The position numbers were made by a program, and so were the translations under genes. From positions 558,001 to 622,000 of the forward strand of contig JAHBXW010000001.1 in assembly GCA_019636235.1 (NCBI GenBank): a stretch of DNA of 64,000 bases, in the 5' to 3' direction. This DNA is from Planctomyces sp. (lineage in GTDB: Bacteria > Planctomycetota > Planctomycetia > Planctomycetales > Planctomycetaceae). Shown here piece by piece: positions 56,218 through 64,000 of this stretch (position 1 is the first letter of the stretch; each line of letters starts with the position of its first letter). The notes beneath the pieces are model-generated. The model saw only the letters and a program-made list of their open reading frames with translations. It did no database searches and was not told the DNA's origin.

Positions 56218-57465
56218 TCAGCCGGCCGCCGGCGACGTCTCCGAGGACTGCAACAGCTCCAGCAGTTTGCCGGCCGCGGCCGCGGCGAATTCCGGATCAT
56301 TGATGTGCAGATCGAGCTCGATCAGGTCCACGTTGTGGTTGCAGTGCAGACGGATCGCCTGAAACAGGACCGCGTCCGCCTCGGGGTCATGAAACGGCTG
56401 GCCGGGCGCGTCAATCGCTGAAACGCCTCGCAGAGGCAGCAGGATGGCCGTCGGCCCTTTCGCCGCCGTCGCCTTCCGGCCGATCTCCTCACCAAACCGG
56501 GCATTCTCGTCGGGAGTGGTCCGCATCAGCGTCACGGCCGCGTTGTGCTGGTAAAAGTTCCGCCCGCGATAACTCTCCGCCGCCCCCTCGGGCAGCCCCC
56601 CCGACTGCATCGGTCCGAAATTCACCATGTCCAGCGCGCCGACGGAAATCACCTGCGGCACGCCCAGCTTCCCCGCGGCCGTCAGGCGCTCCGGCCCGGC
56701 CGACAGGACGCCTCCTGCCAGCTCATCCGCAAGTTCCGTGGTCGTGATGTCCAGCACGCCGGACACCAGCCCATCGGCGATCAGCGCCTCCATCGTCCGG
56801 CCACCGGCGCCCGTCGCGTGAAACACCAGCACCTCGTTCCCCTGCTCCTCCAACGGCTTCCGCGCCTGTTCCACGCAGGGCGTCGTCACGCCGAACATCG
56901 TCGCCGTGATGATTGGGCGGTCCGGAACCGGCGCCGGCCGCGGCAGCGTGACCATGCCCGCCATCGCCAACGCGGCGTTCGTCAGCACCGTCCGGCTGAT
57001 GCGATTGATGCCCGCCACGTCGACCACCGACGGCCACAGGACAATGTCCCGTTCTCCCACGTAGGGCCGCGTCTGCCCGGAGGCCAGCGTGCTGACCATG
57101 ATTCGCGGCACGCCGATCGGCAGCGCGCGCATCGCCGACGTGGCGATGATCGTGCCGCCGCTGCCGCCCAGTCCGAAAACGCCCGTGATGGCTCGCTCGG
57201 CATGCAGTTGGGCCGCGATCGTTCGCGCTCCCTCCGCGGCTGCCGACACGGCCCGGCCCCGGTCGCGTTCGGCCTGCAGCTCGGAAAGCGAAACGCCCGC
57301 CGCGGAGAACACCCGCTCCCGCGAGATGTCCGCGGGAATCGTCGGCGGCCCCAGAATGCCGACGTCCATCACCAGCGTCGGAACGCCCGACTCCTGCAGC
57401 CGATCGCGGACAAATCCGACCTCGGCCCCCTTCGTATCCAAAGTGCCAATCAACAGCACGGTCAT
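56218..57465 (-). CDS. UPF0261 (Tm-1-like ATP-binding domain) family protein
   Basis: Protein of 415 residues. It begins MTVLLIGTLDTKGAEVGFVR, the UPF0261 signature, with GLGGSGGTIIATSAMR and VSTLASGQTRPYVGERD in the first half and VFHATGAGGRTMEALI in the second. Family members (the ATP-binding half of plant Tm-1) are of unknown enzymatic role. The second half, LPLRGVSAIDAPGQPFHDPE, also fits. No partner phosphoenolpyruvate-hydrolase-like gene (often adjacent in plants and bacteria) is seen. It lies in a minus-strand run upstream of the GH10-like gene. Confidence 0.92.
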   Translation of the reverse strand: MTVLLIGTLDTKGAEVGFVRDRLQESGVPTLVMDVGILGPPTIPADISRERVFSAAGVSLSELQAERDRGRAVSAAAEGARTIAAQLHAERAITGVFGLGGSGGTIIATSAMRALPIGVPRIMVSTLASGQTRPYVGERDIVLWPSVVDVAGINRISRTVLTNAALAMAGMVTLPRPAPVPDRPIITATMFGVTTPCVEQARKPLEEQGNEVLVFHATGAGGRTMEALIADGLVSGVLDITTTELADELAGGVLSAGPERLTAAGKLGVPQVISVGALDMVNFGPMQSGGLPEGAAESYRGRNFYQHNAAVTLMRTTPDENARFGEEIGRKATAAKGPTAILLPLRGVSAIDAPGQPFHDPEADAVLFQAIRLHCNHNVDLIELDLHINDPEFAAAAAGKLLELLQSSETSPAAG

Positions 57466-57563
57466 ACCGGCCCCTCGACGTCCGACGGTTCGCGGGTCGC
57501 CGAAGCCCCGCTCCGCGAATCGTATCGGGCCGCACGACCAGCCGTCAGAGTACGGCCGAACAG

Positions 57564-59018
57564 TTAGTTCGGAACACCCCCTTCCGGGAAGTCGAACTCC
57601 TCCAGAATCGACTCCGCACGGAAACTGATCTCCGGATCCGAGTTGTTTACCGCCTCCTGCAACCGGGGCCGTGCCGCCGGACCCAGCGCCCGCAGCCGCG
57701 CCGCCGCCGCCTCGCGCTCGCTGTAAGTCCCAGCGCCCAGCTGCTTCACCAGCCCGTCGACACGGTTCATCAGGTCCGGATCGGAATCGAGCAGCACGAC
57801 GAGCGCCACGCGAATCTGCCGATCCGGCAGCGGCGTGACTTCCAGCGGCAGCAGCGCGTCCAGCTGCTCCTCGTCCAGTCGGAAGACGACCGTCGCCGAG
57901 TCGGCCCGCAGGGCCTGCGCTCCCAAAATTTCCGTGAGGTGCCGAATCTCGGCGTCGCCCAGGTTGAGTTCCCGCAACCGGTCCGCCCAGATCTTCAGAG
58001 CCTCGTCTTTCGACAGCGGCGTCGCGTCCGCCTGGACCGGGGTGACGGGCTGATCGCCAGCCGCGGGCGCCGCCTGGCCAGGCGCGGCGGGCGTCTCGCC
58101 AGGCGGGGGCGGCGGCGTTTCCCCGGGAGCGACCGCATCCGCCGCGACGGCGATGGCCACGGGCGCGACGGCGCCGTCGGTGATGAGGACGCTCAGCCCC
58201 TCGGGCGCCGGGGTCGCGGCCGGGGCAGCGGGCGCGGCTGCAGCCGGGGCGGCGGCATCGGGCATCGGCGCCGCTGAAGGCTGCCCATCCTCAAAGATGG
58301 CGTCCGGACCTTCCGGCGGCTTCTTCTCCGCGGGATTCTCCTTCTTCGCCGTCGTCTCCAGGCGTTCCAATCGGGCCGTCGTCCACTTCTCACCCTCGGG
58401 GCGGAAGATGACGATGTCGTGCAGGGCGAACCGGCTGAGATTCGCGATGCCGTAGCCCCCTTCGGCCAGCGTCACCTTCATCGGCGCGGCGAACGGCAGT
58501 TCCGCGTCGTACAGGATGAACCGCTCGCTCCGACGACCCGCGGAAATCCATAAACGGTCGGTTTCGCGGAGATGCGACAACCAATGCCCGTCCGGAAGCT
58601 GCGGAGGCGCATCTCCCGTGGCGCCAAGCGCCGCATGCGGCCACAGCAATCGCCGCGAACGCTGCGTCGCCGGAGGCCACGCGGCGAAGAACCGGCCGTT
58701 CTCGAATTCCATCAGCACATCGATGTCCGGCGCCGGCTGCCCTTCAAACGTGATCAGCCCGGACGGACTGGGCTGATTCAACTGCCGGCGATCCGCCATG
58801 GTCCGCTTGGCGGAGGCGAAGCCGGGCAGCGTCGAGCGGAACAGGTCGCGATGATTCAGCGACGACCCGTAGTTCGACATCACATAGACATTCACGTCCC
58901 GGACGACGAGCTTGGGCTCCGGATCGGCCGCGATCGCCGGCAGGCCGATCAGGCAGGCCAGCAGTGCCGCCGCCAGGGCATACCGGGACAGGAGCAATCG
59001 ACGCGGACAGCGAGTCAT
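57564..59018 (-). CDS. Secreted Pro/Ala-rich protein, function unknown
   Basis: Protein of 484 residues started at MTRCPRRLLL. A signal peptide is clear (RYALAAALLACLIGLPAIAA). The mature N-terminus DPEPKLVVRDVNVYVMSNYG and later VKVTLAEGGYG-like strands suggest a beta-rich domain. A long Pro/Ala/Glu low-complexity linker (about residues 230-325) separates it from a helical C-terminus that ends LGAGTYSEREAAAARLRALG and EISFRAESILEEFD, an HEAT-like pair. No enzyme motif is seen. It is the last of three secreted genes read in order, 87 bases after its neighbour. Confidence 0.78.
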   Translation of the reverse strand: MTRCPRRLLLSRYALAAALLACLIGLPAIAADPEPKLVVRDVNVYVMSNYGSSLNHRDLFRSTLPGFASAKRTMADRRQLNQPSPSGLITFEGQPAPDIDVLMEFENGRFFAAWPPATQRSRRLLWPHAALGATGDAPPQLPDGHWLSHLRETDRLWISAGRRSERFILYDAELPFAAPMKVTLAEGGYGIANLSRFALHDIVIFRPEGEKWTTARLERLETTAKKENPAEKKPPEGPDAIFEDGQPSAAPMPDAAAPAAAAPAAPAATPAPEGLSVLITDGAVAPVAIAVAADAVAPGETPPPPPGETPAAPGQAAPAAGDQPVTPVQADATPLSKDEALKIWADRLRELNLGDAEIRHLTEILGAQALRADSATVVFRLDEEQLDALLPLEVTPLPDRQIRVALVVLLDSDPDLMNRVDGLVKQLGAGTYSEREAAAARLRALGPAARPRLQEAVNNSDPEISFRAESILEEFDFPEGGVPN

Positions 59019-59105
59019 TGGCGGTGCGCTTGAGAAAAACGACGCCGGCTCCTGCGGGAGGAGCCGGGCGAGGAACGGGTCAGATCCATCATCCATGCAG
59101 CGATG

Positions 59106-59756
59106 CTACTCCGAGCCGGGGGCCGCAGTGTCGGCCGCCGGAACCGCAGCAGCTTCCGCGGTCGACAGCCGTCGGAAGTAATCCGCCAGCACGTCCTCAA
59201 AGCCGGGGGGGAAACCCTCGGTCTTGGATTGCAGAATCTTCTCCCGTTCCTTCGGAGTCAGATCGGCGTACCCCTTGCCGTTCGTCTTGGGCGCCCTCAG
59301 TTCGCCCATTCCTCCCGGGCCTTTGCGGATCACCGACGCCTCAGCGGGACGGTTCGGCATCGGCCCGCCCGGCCCCGTGCCGCTGCACGAGCGTTCGAGG
59401 ATCTCGATCAGCGAGTCGAACCGGGACACGATTCGCGGCTGCGTCACTTCCGCCGGAGGCTTCGCCTTCTTCTCGTTGAGATCGATGACGACCGCCTCCA
59501 TCTCCATGTCGAGCACCAGGAACGGATCCTTCAGCCATTCCTCGCCGTCGAGCGGATACAACTCGACGACTTCTTCGCCCGCAGACTCCCGCACCTTCGG
59601 CTGCTTCTTTGCCGGGGGCTGTGCGGCCGGCGCAGCCTCCTCGACGACCGCCGCAGCGGGCGCCGGGGCCGCATCGGGAACAGCGGCGTCCTCCGCCGCG
59701 GCCAACGCGCCCATCACAGGCCACAACACCGCCGATAACGAAATCATGCGACGCAT
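59106..59756 (-). CDS. Small secreted protein, function unknown
   Basis: Protein of 216 residues starting MRRMISLSAVLWPVMGALAA, a signal peptide. An Ala/Pro-rich linker (residues about 22-50) leads into a short structured region (GEEWLKDPFLVLDMEMEAVV, IDLNEKKAK, SRFDSLIEILERSC). The C-terminal part contains NGKGYADLTPKEREKILQ and PPGFEDVLADYFRRLS, reminiscent of the ends of proteins from the same planctomycete cluster. It lies between the coiled-coil protein and the Pro/Ala-rich protein, all on one strand with gaps of 67 and 87 bases, so one transcript is likely. Confidence 0.78.
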   Translation of the reverse strand: MRRMISLSAVLWPVMGALAAAEDAAVPDAAPAPAAAVVEEAAPAAQPPAKKQPKVRESAGEEVVELYPLDGEEWLKDPFLVLDMEMEAVVIDLNEKKAKPPAEVTQPRIVSRFDSLIEILERSCSGTGPGGPMPNRPAEASVIRKGPGGMGELRAPKTNGKGYADLTPKEREKILQSKTEGFPPGFEDVLADYFRRLSTAEAAAVPAADTAAPGSE

Positions 59757-59823
59757 GGTGAACTCCGGTTTCCGCGATTTCGCAGGCAGCCGACGCTCGA
59801 CTGCTGCTCCAGCCAATCGCCGC

Positions 59824-61245
59824 TCACAATCCCAGGCAGTGCTCGCACGTCTGGTCGTGCAACTGCTGGGTAATGGTCTGAATCTTCTGCTGACGCTGAC
59901 GCAGCGGCGCGATCCGCTCAAGGAGTTGCGCGTCGTCCGGCGCGGCCGACAGCTCGTCCTTCAACGTCTGCGTGTCCTTGTTAAGCGCCAGTTCCATCCA
60001 GCGGAGCATCTTCACTTCCGCCAGCAGTTTGTTGAGGTTGCCGTTGCAGCCGCTGCACTGTCCGCCGCTCTGGCTGTTGCTGGGACGCGAGGCCTGCTTG
60101 AGGGCGTTCAACAGTTCCTGCAGGTCCTCTTCGATCTGCTTCTCGCGGCCGATGACGTCGTCATTCGCCACGCCGGACGACAGGTCCGCCGCCACGTGCT
60201 CCATCCGGGAAATCACCCCCTGCAGAGCCGGCGGAAACGCCAGGCTGAATTCGACCAGCTCGCACAGACCGAGCGCTTCCTCGCCCAGCATGATGATCTT
60301 CTCTTCCGTCTCGCCCAGCCGACGCACCGCCAGCGTCGCCTCGCGACGGCCTTCGCTGACCCGCGGCGCCAGCTTCTCTGTGGCCGAGCGCACCTGATGC
60401 TGATCGGCGATCATCTGCGCCAGCGTCTCCATCACGCGCTGTCGCACGAACGCCTCCAGTTCCTTCTCCAGCGACTGCTGCAGGTCCTGCAGTTCCGCGT
60501 CGGCCTGCGACAGCTTCTTGATCGCTTCCATCTGGCTTTCCGAGGCGCCCTCGCCATTCCGTTTCGAAAGGCTGCTCGCGGCGCTGCCCATGGACTGGCA
60601 GGCCCCGTTCACATTCCCCGCGGCGCTGGCCGCCGACGCCCCGAACTGCCGCAGCATCTGTTCGAGATCTTCGCCCAGCCGCTGATTCCGGTTCTCCGAA
60701 TCGGCCAGCGGATCGAAATCCGCCGGGCTGGCGGCGTCCGGCAGCTTGCGCGTCTCCTCCAGTTGATCCTTCTCTTTGCGGATCAGGGCGTCGAGCTGCG
60801 CCCGCGCTTCTTTCAGCTTCCGGAGCTGCTCAAGCTTGAGCTGCAGATCGATGTCCGTCGACAGCAGCAGCTTCTTGAGTTCCTCCAGCTCCGCGATGAT
60901 GACCTTCTGTTCGCTGGATGCCTCGTTGAGTTTCAGCGTCGCGAGCAGCTTCGAGGTCTCCGCCATGCGGTCCGCGATCAGCTTCTCGCGGGCTTTTTCG
61001 ACCCCCAGCACGAGTCGCGCGGCGTCGTCCGGCTGAGCTTCTCGAAGCAGGTTCGCCAGGCGGAACATGCGCTGTTCGAGTTCGCGCATGTGCGACTGCG
61101 CTTTGTCCTGCTCGAACTGGATCTCGTCCTGCGGTTTGACATCCACGGGGCGTTCCTGGGCGGCGGCCCAGCGGCCGGGGCCGAATGCGACGAGAAGCGG
61201 GATCGCCAGCCACAGCCGTGTTCGCACTACGTCGCGCATCGCCAT
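59824..61245 (-). CDS. Secreted coiled-coil protein with two C-terminal CxxC pairs
   Basis: Protein of 473 residues. A signal peptide (RTRLWLAIPLLVAFGPGRWA) is followed by a long predicted coiled coil from about residue 45 to 380, rich in Leu/Glu/Lys/Gln heptads. Near the C-terminus are CSGC (Cys397, Cys400) and, at the very end, CEHC (Cys467, Cys470). The pairs could bind a metal or form disulfides in the extracytoplasmic space. No known family was recognised; architecture is of a structural or tethering protein. It heads the three-gene secreted cluster. Confidence 0.8.
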   Translation of the reverse strand: MAMRDVVRTRLWLAIPLLVAFGPGRWAAAQERPVDVKPQDEIQFEQDKAQSHMRELEQRMFRLANLLREAQPDDAARLVLGVEKAREKLIADRMAETSKLLATLKLNEASSEQKVIIAELEELKKLLLSTDIDLQLKLEQLRKLKEARAQLDALIRKEKDQLEETRKLPDAASPADFDPLADSENRNQRLGEDLEQMLRQFGASAASAAGNVNGACQSMGSAASSLSKRNGEGASESQMEAIKKLSQADAELQDLQQSLEKELEAFVRQRVMETLAQMIADQHQVRSATEKLAPRVSEGRREATLAVRRLGETEEKIIMLGEEALGLCELVEFSLAFPPALQGVISRMEHVAADLSSGVANDDVIGREKQIEEDLQELLNALKQASRPSNSQSGGQCSGCNGNLNKLLAEVKMLRWMELALNKDTQTLKDELSAAPDDAQLLERIAPLRQRQQKIQTITQQLHDQTCEHCLGL

Positions 61246-61481
61246 CCTCCGGATCGGGAAGCGCGTGGCCCCGGTGTGCCGCAGACCTGCTGCGACAGGA
61301 TTCCGGACTCACGCCAGCAAGGCCTCACTCTATCGAGTTGGGACGGAAAAGCAAGACGTTCCGTCTGTTCCTGGTCCTCGGACGGCAACCGCCCCGTCAA
61401 TTCCAGACGTATTGACTGGACCGTGCGGCCAAGCGTAGCTTCGCCGGCGCGACCAAGACTTCGACCCGGAGGGAGCGTGCG

Positions 61482-63392
61482 ATGCGACGATCTCAGTGCT
61501 TAATTCGGCTCTTCTTGCTGACGACGGCCATTGTCGGCGCCCTCATCAGCTCCCTCCGCGCGGAGCAGCCTCCGGCGGCAGCCATCCTGGAGACGTATCG
61601 GGCCAATGCGTCCAAACTGACGACGCTGCACCTGCAGGTGGTTCAACGTCAGGAATGGACCGACGCCTTCCGCGAGTCCCACCGGCTCCGCGCGGAACAG
61701 CAGGAAGCGTTGCTCAAGTCGCTGGGAGAGGACCCCGGCCAGTCCGAGGCCCTCGGGCTGCCGGAAGGCTACTCGGTCAGCCAGTTCATCGAGACTATGC
61801 GGCAGCAGGCCAGACACGCTCGGGAGTTCGAGAACAACCGGGAGATCGAACACCGCTACGAGATCTTCGTCGATGGGGACGACTACCAGTTGCGGACGCT
61901 GTGGACCTGGACCAACGAGCCGCCCGAGGGGGGCTGGGCGTTTCCCGCCTCGAACGTGACGCCCGAATCGCTGCCGGTCGATTACGCGCTGTGCCGGATC
62001 TATTCGCGATCGTCGCTGCAGGCCCCGCCGGCCCGCATCTGGCCCGGTCAGCCGCGACCCGATTCCGCCGCCCACGTGATGTTGACCGAACAGCATGCGG
62101 GAGGCACGCAGAGCCTCGATCTCCCGCCGTTCACGGCCTTCATGTGGGTTCCGCTGCGCGGCACGCGGCACCCGATCGACGAGTTCTTCTCGGGACAGGC
62201 TGACGACTACCGCGTGGTCGGCACGGAAACGGTCGAGGGGCGCGAGCTGACGATTGTCGACGTCATCCTGGCGACGGAATTTCAGAGCGGCGTCCAGGAG
62301 GCCGATGGATCGGTCACCCTGACTCCGATGGTGAATCATTACCGAGCCTGGCTCGACCTGAGCCGCGGCGCTCTGCCGTTGACGCTGCATCGCTGGCAAA
62401 GGCTGCAGGGATACGACCTGTCGGATGCCGACCGGAAGCAGCCCCAGAAAGTGACCACCGTCGCGGAAGTTCGCACGCTCGAGAACGGGGCGTTCTATCC
62501 GGCGGCGACGGCCTGTGACGATTATCAGCTGGACCCGAAGGCATCGAATTTCACGCAGGAGCAATGGGCCGAGGTGCGGGAGGGCAAACGCACCGTGAAG
62601 CAGGTCGTATTCGACCGGATGACCTGGATGTGCGACGTCGTCCGGACCGATTACCCCCACGATGACGCGTTCTTCGTGCTGAACTTCTCAAACGAACAGC
62701 CGTTGTTCGACCTCGACGCCGGCAAGGCGGTGGGAGCGATTGAACAGCAGCCTCCCCTGCCCGTCGGGCAGCCAGCGCCGCCGCTGCAAACGGCGCGCTG
62801 GGTGGACGGCGAGACGCGCCAACTTGAGGACTTTCGGGGCCAGGTCGTCCTGCTCGACTTCTGGGGCCTGTGGTGCGGTCCGTGCCGCGGCGCCGTCCCC
62901 GCCAACAAGCTGCTTCAGGAGCGGTTCCAGGGGCAGCCGGTCGTGTTCATCAGCGTGCACACGGCCGGCGGAGATCCCGAGAAGCTCGCCGGCCGGATCG
63001 CGGAGTTCGCCCGCCAGCAGGAATGGAACTACCTCGCGGCGATCGACGCCGGGACGATGATCGAGAACTCGCAGACCTGTGCGGCGTACGGCGTGCAGGG
63101 CTTTCCGACGCACATGGTCATCGGCCGGGACGGCCGCGTGACGTTCAACAGCGGGCTGCCCCCCGCCGGGCTGGAGGACCTTTTCGGGAAGTCCTGCGAC
63201 GAGGCGACGCCGGAGGACGAAGCCCGGATGGAGGCTTTCCAGAAGGCGCAGTTCGAGGCCGCTGGGGAGACCTATCCGCCCGCGGAGGGTCTCAGCCAGG
63301 CGGAGCTTTCCGAGGTCCTGACGCGAGTGTCGGCATTCCACCTGACGCAGGAGATCGCAGCGGCGCTGGCCGCCGAACCGGCGCCGGAATGA
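61482..63392 (+). CDS. Secreted protein with C-terminal TlpA-like thioredoxin domain
   Basis: Protein of 636 residues. A signal peptide (LIRLFLLTTAIVGALISSLR) comes first. The N-terminal 420 residues are an unassigned mixed domain with an early LETYRANASKLTTLHLQVVQ segment, typical of planctomycete outer-membrane lipoprotein-sorting-like (LolA-like) regions. The C-terminal thioredoxin domain has WCGPC at 464-468 and the cis-Pro loop GVQGFPTHMVIG. It probably reduces disulfides or thiol targets outside the cytoplasm, and the N-terminal part may provide the client. It is divergent from the coiled-coil cluster. Confidence 0.9.
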   Translation: MRRSQCLIRLFLLTTAIVGALISSLRAEQPPAAAILETYRANASKLTTLHLQVVQRQEWTDAFRESHRLRAEQQEALLKSLGEDPGQSEALGLPEGYSVSQFIETMRQQARHAREFENNREIEHRYEIFVDGDDYQLRTLWTWTNEPPEGGWAFPASNVTPESLPVDYALCRIYSRSSLQAPPARIWPGQPRPDSAAHVMLTEQHAGGTQSLDLPPFTAFMWVPLRGTRHPIDEFFSGQADDYRVVGTETVEGRELTIVDVILATEFQSGVQEADGSVTLTPMVNHYRAWLDLSRGALPLTLHRWQRLQGYDLSDADRKQPQKVTTVAEVRTLENGAFYPAATACDDYQLDPKASNFTQEQWAEVREGKRTVKQVVFDRMTWMCDVVRTDYPHDDAFFVLNFSNEQPLFDLDAGKAVGAIEQQPPLPVGQPAPPLQTARWVDGETRQLEDFRGQVVLLDFWGLWCGPCRGAVPANKLLQERFQGQPVVFISVHTAGGDPEKLAGRIAEFARQQEWNYLAAIDAGTMIENSQTCAAYGVQGFPTHMVIGRDGRVTFNSGLPPAGLEDLFGKSCDEATPEDEARMEAFQKAQFEAAGETYPPAEGLSQAELSEVLTRVSAFHLTQEIAAALAAEPAPE

Positions 63393-63720
63393 CGGGCGGC
63401 CGGCCTCATTTCGAGCGGCCGAATGCCTCGCCCGTCAAGCACAATCCCGTGAAGAATTTCCGCCACAACGACACGTCTTGACACCGCTAGGGGGCAGCGT
63501 AGCATTGCCGGACGTTCCGGGCGGGCGGAACACAGCGGCGATTCCACATCCAGCAATAGCGATGAGAACAGGCTGAAAGCGCGGCCTGGAGTTCGGGCAT
63601 CGCGCCCACGCCGGATTGGCAGTGGCCCGTGCGCAGCGAATCCGCGGCACGGCAGACCGACCCCGTTGCGACAGCATCGCGTGTTGCGCACCACGAGCAT
63701 ACAGACAGGAAGTGACACGG
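63393..63720. other. Intergenic region before ispE, 328 bases
   Basis: No supported gene. A candidate promoter (63478-63505) is listed separately; it would give ispE a leader of about 210 bases. I recognised no riboswitch or small RNA in the leader. Confidence 0.5.
63478..63505 (+). promoter_or_regulatory. ispE: Candidate sigma-70-type promoter for ispE
   Basis: TTGACA at 63478-63483, a 16-base spacer and TAGCAT at 63500-63505, which matches four of six bases of the -10 consensus. The -35 is perfect. It lies about 215 bases before the ispE start. Confidence 0.4.
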
Positions 63721-64000
63721 ATGCGGTTCCGACGATCCGGGCCGTCCCTTGTCATCGACACCCCTGCCAAACTGAACCTGCACCTCGAGGTTCTGGGCAG
63801 GCGGCCGGACGGCTTTCATGAGCTGGAAACCGTAATGGTTTCAGTTGGCCTGTTCGACACGCTGGTGATCACGCCGGCTGACGAACGGATCGAACTGAGC
63901 TGTCAGGCGGACGGTGCATTCGCGGGTCAGCCGCTTCCGCCCTCCGACGCCCGCAACCTGGTCCTGCGGAGTGCGGAACTGCTGCGGGAGCTGACGGGCC
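63721..64000 (+). CDS. ispE: 4-diphosphocytidyl-2-C-methyl-D-erythritol kinase (N-terminal part, cut by window edge)
   Basis: About 93 residues are visible before the sequence ends. The start ATG follows AGGAAG. The segment DTPAKLNLHLEVLGRRPDGF is the IspE signature, followed by HELETVMVSVGLFDTLVI. IspE phosphorylates CDP-ME at the 2-hydroxyl in the non-mevalonate (MEP) isoprenoid pathway, using ATP; it is a GHMP-kinase whose glycine-rich ATP loop would lie beyond the window. The rest of the gene cannot be checked. Confidence 0.95.
   Translation, partial: MRFRRSGPSLVIDTPAKLNLHLEVLGRRPDGFHELETVMVSVGLFDTLVITPADERIELSCQADGAFAGQPLPPSDARNLVLRSAELLRELTG

Overview
This 64 kb window is GC-rich bacterial chromosome, about two thirds G+C by eye. 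Its gene content points to a planctomycete, most likely order Planctomycetales. The markers are a DUF1559 pseudopilin ending in an H-X9-DG motif, two very large secreted beta-propeller/HEAT/cytochrome c proteins of the PVC type, Tat-exported TIM-barrel and Gfo/Idh enzymes, a PQQ-propeller protein, DUF58 proteins, and several secreted or membrane families that look lineage-specific. Skp/OmpH, LpxC, LpxA and an LptF/G permease show that the cell builds a lipopolysaccharide-containing outer membrane. I saw no phage, insertion sequence, CRISPR array, rRNA or tRNA. Coding density is high and no gene appears broken; two genes (PQQ-propeller at the left edge, ispE at the right edge) are cut by the window.

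Layout: 1-2534 holds secreted catabolic enzymes (PQQ propeller, esterase-like hydrolase, sugar isomerase-like TIM barrel). 3049-5273 holds three consecutive small secreted proteins, two of them cysteine-rich and related, closed by a strong terminator. 5494-10118 carries an unusual alpha/beta hydrolase with Asp at the nucleophile position, a PIG-L deacetylase, DUF58, a CinA C-domain amidase and an aminotransferase. 10190-13982 has surface and envelope genes (DUF1559 pseudopilin, His-rich secreted protein, TadE-like protein, LptF/G). 13997-17841 has a dipeptidase, aroB and an unrecognised 458-residue protein. 17942-19512 has two regulators (XRE, TetR) separated by an AT-richer region with two clear inverted repeats. 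19559-29386 has metX, an MFS carrier, an SDR, a giant cytochrome, a Rieske protein, a second DUF58 gene, moaE and leuC.

29834-33576 is an outer-membrane block: skp, then lpxC, lpxA and a Gfo/Idh dehydrogenase that may make a diamino-sugar precursor for lipid A. 33736-38712 is a compact photoreceptor operon: heme oxygenase, bacteriophytochrome kinase, single-domain response regulator and a REC-kinase-REC hybrid. After a second giant cytochrome (38777-42151) come an FHA-GAF-phosphatase regulator, pgpA, and a three-gene membrane-protein cluster of unknown function (44760-48443) whose first protein contains internal repeats. 48547-54533 encodes an AddB/AddA-type helicase-nuclease. 54557-61245 is a run of five minus-strand genes (GH10-like protein, UPF0261, and three secreted proteins including a coiled coil with two CxxC pairs). 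The window ends with a TlpA-like thioredoxin protein and the start of ispE.

The best candidates for undescribed biology are the three-gene membrane cluster with its repeat protein, the secreted CxxC coiled-coil cluster, and the Gfo/Idh-lpxA linkage. The phytochrome operon is the most complete recognisable system. All functions are read from motifs and context only; no database search was possible.
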